Source: a virus
IMG/VR virus record: IMGVR_UViG_3300017963_000436
Location: 1 to 40,732 of that record
Length of the DNA stretch: 40,732 nt
Strand: one strand, 5' to 3'
Below, piece after piece: positions 38,514 to 40,732 of this stretch (positions are counted from its first letter, which is position 1; every line of letters starts with the position of its first letter). Under the pieces are notes generated by a model. It made no database searches and was not told where the DNA came from. It saw only the letters and a program-made list of their open reading frames with translations. A program made the translations under genes and the position numbers.

Positions 38514-39954
38514 TGTTCCCCTCGTTGAGAAAAGCGAAGTCTTCTGCTTCTTTTTCCCGCTGTGTTTTTGTTTCCTGATAGTCCCGGCCGTGGGCCGCCA
38601 TGATGTTTTTAAGCGTGTTCGAACCCATGCCCCATTCCATCGCCGCTGCCTCTACATCTTTCTTCGGGTCAATCCAAGGCCACCCGTCGGACTGCATCTC
38701 CAGAGAAAAAGCATGCTCCCCGGCGGAAACTGGGTAGCCTTTAATCTGTAGGGCTTCAACTATCCATTCCCACAAGCGAAAATTGAATTTTTCGTTCAGG
38801 AACCCCTGCTGCCACTGAAATCCGAAACGCTCTTCAATCGTCCCGGAGCGCTCCGCAGAATAAGAGGATTTCGCTCGGTTGTTCGAATAATTACCGTATG
38901 ACAGCCCTACACCTGCCGCTTGCCCCTGGAGGGATCCGTCCATCCATGGCGCAAAAGATGTTGATGGCCGGTCGGACTTGGCGACATCGATGCCGACGCC
39001 CCACGGCAATTTTTGCATCGTTCCGGGCTGAACGTATTTCGGTATCGGTGAGGAAGCGTTCCAAATGTCGGGCACTTCTGCCTCTGGGAATTCCTGTTTC
39101 AGGAATATGGCGAACGCTGCCGCCGTGCGGGCCGCTATGGACTCGTACCGGCGGAACTCTTTCAGCTCGAAGGCCTCCATGACTATGGCCACAATCCAGG
39201 GGACGCCCTGCGTTTGGTCCTCCACTTCCTCTCGATTCCATACGTGTATGATGTCTTTCGCATCGTACCGGACGGAATCATACCTGAACGAATAGCTGTT
39301 TTGCAGGATTGTTTGAACAAAATGATAGCCGGCGGGCTCCATGGAATCCGGAAAAAACTCAATGCCCCCGATGCTGACGTTCCCGTTCGGCATCGGTCCG
39401 GACTTCGAGTCATCCAGGCGGTCCGACTTCAGTAATTTCAGCTTGAATCCGAAATGAGATCCCGGAACCCACACTCGCCGGATAAAAACTTGCCCGTCAA
39501 TCCAGCATGATCGTAGAATGAGCCTTTGCAGCGCATAAATGGAATCGTGCCCTGTGATGTCCAGGGCAGCACCCTTCACTGCAGGAGTCAACTCGGATTC
39601 TATTTTTTCGTTGAGCGTGTCGGCGGGTTTGCCGTTTCTTCGGAGGATATTAGCCTGAAATTTTTGGCCGTTTCTGACGACGTTCGTACATATCTTATTT
39701 ATAGCTCCTGACACAAACATATCATTTTTAGCTGTATCTCGGCAACGATTTATTATTCGCTGTTTGTCTGGCAGATAGTCTTCGTCAGCTGTTTTCGTCG
39801 TTGGGTACCATTGAGCGTTTGCGCCGTCCATCTTCCCGGCGGCGTAATTTCGGAGGGCTATACGTTGCGCTCGGTACGTCATCGCCTTTTGAGGCGAAAA
39901 GATACCGATGACGGTCGAGATCACTTTTGTCAAGATGTCAGGAGTCGCTGTCAC
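38458..39954 (-). CDS. Portal protein, lambda gpB family
   Basis: A 498-residue portal. The GTG at 39954 overlaps the gpW-like stop (GTGA) and follows GGGAGG. Family features include the N-terminal KAMTYRAQRIALRNYAAGKMDG, LLKSDRLDD, DIIHVWNREEVEDQTQGVPW, SYGNYSNNRAKSSY near 385 and a C-terminal ETKTQREKEAEDF. It forms the dodecameric ring through which DNA enters the head. Confidence 0.93.
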   Translation of the reverse strand: MTATPDILTKVISTVIGIFSPQKAMTYRAQRIALRNYAAGKMDGANAQWYPTTKTADEDYLPDKQRIINRCRDTAKNDMFVSGAINKICTNVVRNGQKFQANILRRNGKPADTLNEKIESELTPAVKGAALDITGHDSIYALQRLILRSCWIDGQVFIRRVWVPGSHFGFKLKLLKSDRLDDSKSGPMPNGNVSIGGIEFFPDSMEPAGYHFVQTILQNSYSFRYDSVRYDAKDIIHVWNREEVEDQTQGVPWIVAIVMEAFELKEFRRYESIAARTAAAFAIFLKQEFPEAEVPDIWNASSPIPKYVQPGTMQKLPWGVGIDVAKSDRPSTSFAPWMDGSLQGQAAGVGLSYGNYSNNRAKSSYSAERSGTIEERFGFQWQQGFLNEKFNFRLWEWIVEALQIKGYPVSAGEHAFSLEMQSDGWPWIDPKKDVEAAAMEWGMGSNTLKNIMAAHGRDYQETKTQREKEAEDFAFLNEGNNDKKFEPTDDKEPKLQAV

Positions 39955-40196
39955 GTCGTGGGCCTCCCGAAAACGACGGTGTGCCCCTGAGAGTCCCCGG
40001 ACATGTTCGCCTCTATCGCGGAGATCTGCGACTCCATGGCCGCTATCGCTTTCTGTATCCACTCCAGGCGTCCCCGATCCTTGCTGATGTCGTGTACTGA
40101 GTACGATTGACCGAGTGTCAATATCTTCAACTCCGCCGCCCTGTACGCATCCAGACGTGTATTCAGACTTTTCAGTTTTTCCGCATTTGTTGCCAT
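39951..40196 (-). CDS. gpW-like head-tail joining protein
   Basis: An 81-residue protein (MATNAEKLKSLNTRLDAYRA, then ELKILTLGQSYSVHD, RLEWIQKAIAAME), the pattern of small gpW/DUF6148 proteins that lie before the portal in lambda-like operons. The ATG at 40196 follows GGTGAGG. It is the first gene after the late promoter at 40205-40233; the terminase genes that usually precede it are not here. Confidence 0.75.
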   Translation of the reverse strand: MATNAEKLKSLNTRLDAYRAAELKILTLGQSYSVHDISKDRGRLEWIQKAIAAMESQISAIEANMSGDSQGHTVVFGRPTT

Positions 40197-40204
40197 AGCC
40201 TCAC

Positions 40205-40233
40205 CAGTTATCACGTTTATGTAACAGTGTCAA
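40205..40233 (-). promoter_or_regulatory. Late-operon promoter
   Basis: TTGACA (40228-40233), a 17-base spacer, then TAACTG (40205-40210). It starts the head operon. Confidence 0.65.
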
Positions 40234-40240
40234 TCATATG

Positions 40241-40254
40241 TTACGTTTTCGTAA
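40241..40254. promoter_or_regulatory. Short inverted repeat, possible operator
   Basis: TTACGTTTTCGTAA, a 5-bp inverted repeat with a 4-base spacer eight bases upstream of the late -35 box. A half-similar TTATGTAAC lies inside the spacer of that promoter. Confidence 0.4.
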
Positions 40255-40265
40255 TAATAGAGCGG

Positions 40266-40332
40266 CGGTTTTCGCATGAAAGAGGTGAAAAGTGACTTTG
40301 TTCGATTTTTATTGTTAAAAAGTCGATTTTTT
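40266..40332. repeat. 67-bp duplicated element, copy 2
   Basis: 64 of 67 bases match 19457-19523. Here it lies between the divergent late promoter (minus) and the plus-strand promoter at 40334, ending right at its -35 box. Confidence 0.85.
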
Positions 40333-40333
40333 G

Positions 40334-40362
40334 TTGACAGCTCTATTCGAATTTGATATATA
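40334..40362 (+). promoter_or_regulatory. Plus-strand promoter at the right edge
   Basis: TTGACA (40334-40339), a 17-base spacer, then TATATA (40357-40362). It shares TTTTTGTTGACAGC with the early promoter at 13.26 kb. Confidence 0.8.
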
Positions 40363-40414
40363 TTTTCTCAACAGTGAGGGAAAACACCGCCTCGCAAAAA
40401 AAGGAGGAAAAATC

Positions 40415-40732
40415 ATGACAGGAAGCAAAAAGCAAATCGAATGGGCGGAAAACATCAAGGCCGGAATCGATTTTTCTGAAATTTCAAAACAGTTTTCGGG
40501 TAATGAGGCTGCCTTGAAGGTCGTTGAGTATATCGAAAACATAGAGTCAGCGAATTTCTGGATCGATCATAGAGATTGCTCAGCTATGGACTTGCTCCGT
40601 AAAATATCTGGGACAGGTCTCCAGGTCAAGGGCTTCGGATTCTCGAACTTGGTAAAAGCGGATGCCAATGCAAAAATGACCGAAACATGGGTAGAGATAG
40701 TTGCAGACGGTAGAGGCGGCTATAAAAAAGAA
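40415..40732 (+). CDS. Hypothetical protein, cut by the right edge
   Basis: The ATG at 40415 follows AAGGAGG. The 106 visible residues begin MTGSKKQIEWAENIKAGIDF and include ESANFWIDHRDCSAMDLLRKI. This matches a family of phage hypotheticals that I know only by its GSxKQIxWAExI opening and W-I-D-x-R-D motif. It is transcribed away from the late operon, so early or regulatory expression is likely. The end is outside the window. Confidence 0.75.
   Translation, partial: MTGSKKQIEWAENIKAGIDFSEISKQFSGNEAALKVVEYIENIESANFWIDHRDCSAMDLLRKISGTGLQVKGFGFSNLVKADANAKMTETWVEIVADGRGGYKKE

Overview
The window is a contiguous piece of a tailed double-stranded DNA phage or prophage with a long-tailed, non-contractile (siphovirus-like) plan. 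It has a portal, a gpW-like joiner, a protease fused to the capsid protein, head-tail joining proteins, a tail tube protein, a frameshifted tail chaperone pair and a 1577-residue tape measure, but no sheath gene. No terminase, integrase or clear C-type repressor lies inside the window, so both ends are cut. The host is probably a Gram-negative bacterium: there are three lipobox lipoproteins, sigma70-type TTGACA/TATAAT promoters and AAGGAGG ribosome binding sites. I cannot name the host.

Layout. (1) About 0.2-13.2 kb, minus strand: a tightly packed early/replication operon starting at a promoter at 13235-13263. In order of transcription it encodes a small HTH protein, small zinc-ribbon, lipoprotein and hypothetical genes, an HTH protein, a DUF2800 PD-(D/E)XK-like nuclease, a degenerate tRNA-like element, a DUF2815 ssDNA-binding protein, a coiled-coil protein, a C5 cytosine methyltransferase with a long overlapping ORF, a family A DNA polymerase, a GGQ release-factor-like protein, a VapE-type primase-helicase, an AT-rich repeat region that may be an origin, a VRR-NUC nuclease and an SNF2 helicase. 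(2) 13.3-14.9 kb, plus strand: a short divergent operon with a Gly/Cys-rich protein, a possible frameshifted extension, a leader-peptide-plus-terminator arrangement and a ferritin-like protein. (3) 14.9-40.2 kb, minus strand: the virion and lysis genes. Transcription enters from a promoter at 40205-40233 and runs through head genes (gpW-like, portal, protease-capsid, DUF2190 decoration), a membrane/lipoprotein cluster, head-tail joining, tail tube, chaperones, tape measure, distal tail proteins, a twin leucine-rich-repeat protein and a hub-like protein. Two further promoters at 19.4 and 19.9 kb sit immediately in front of start codons and drive a small tail protein, and a 403-residue protein followed by lysozyme, a tail protein with a carboxypeptidase-regulatory-like end and an RCC1 propeller protein. 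(4) 40.33-40.73 kb, plus strand: a divergent promoter and a truncated gene.

The most unusual signals are these: a perfect 20-bp palindrome containing the bacterial chromosome-segregation site parS (TGTTCCACGTGGAACA) between the tail tube and tail chaperone genes; a 67-bp non-coding element duplicated 21 kb apart beside promoters; promoters that should give leaderless mRNAs; an iteron-like repeat region next to the primase; a phage release factor; a ferritin-like gene behind a leader peptide and hairpin; and two eukaryote-like repeat proteins (LRR, RCC1) in the distal-tail region.
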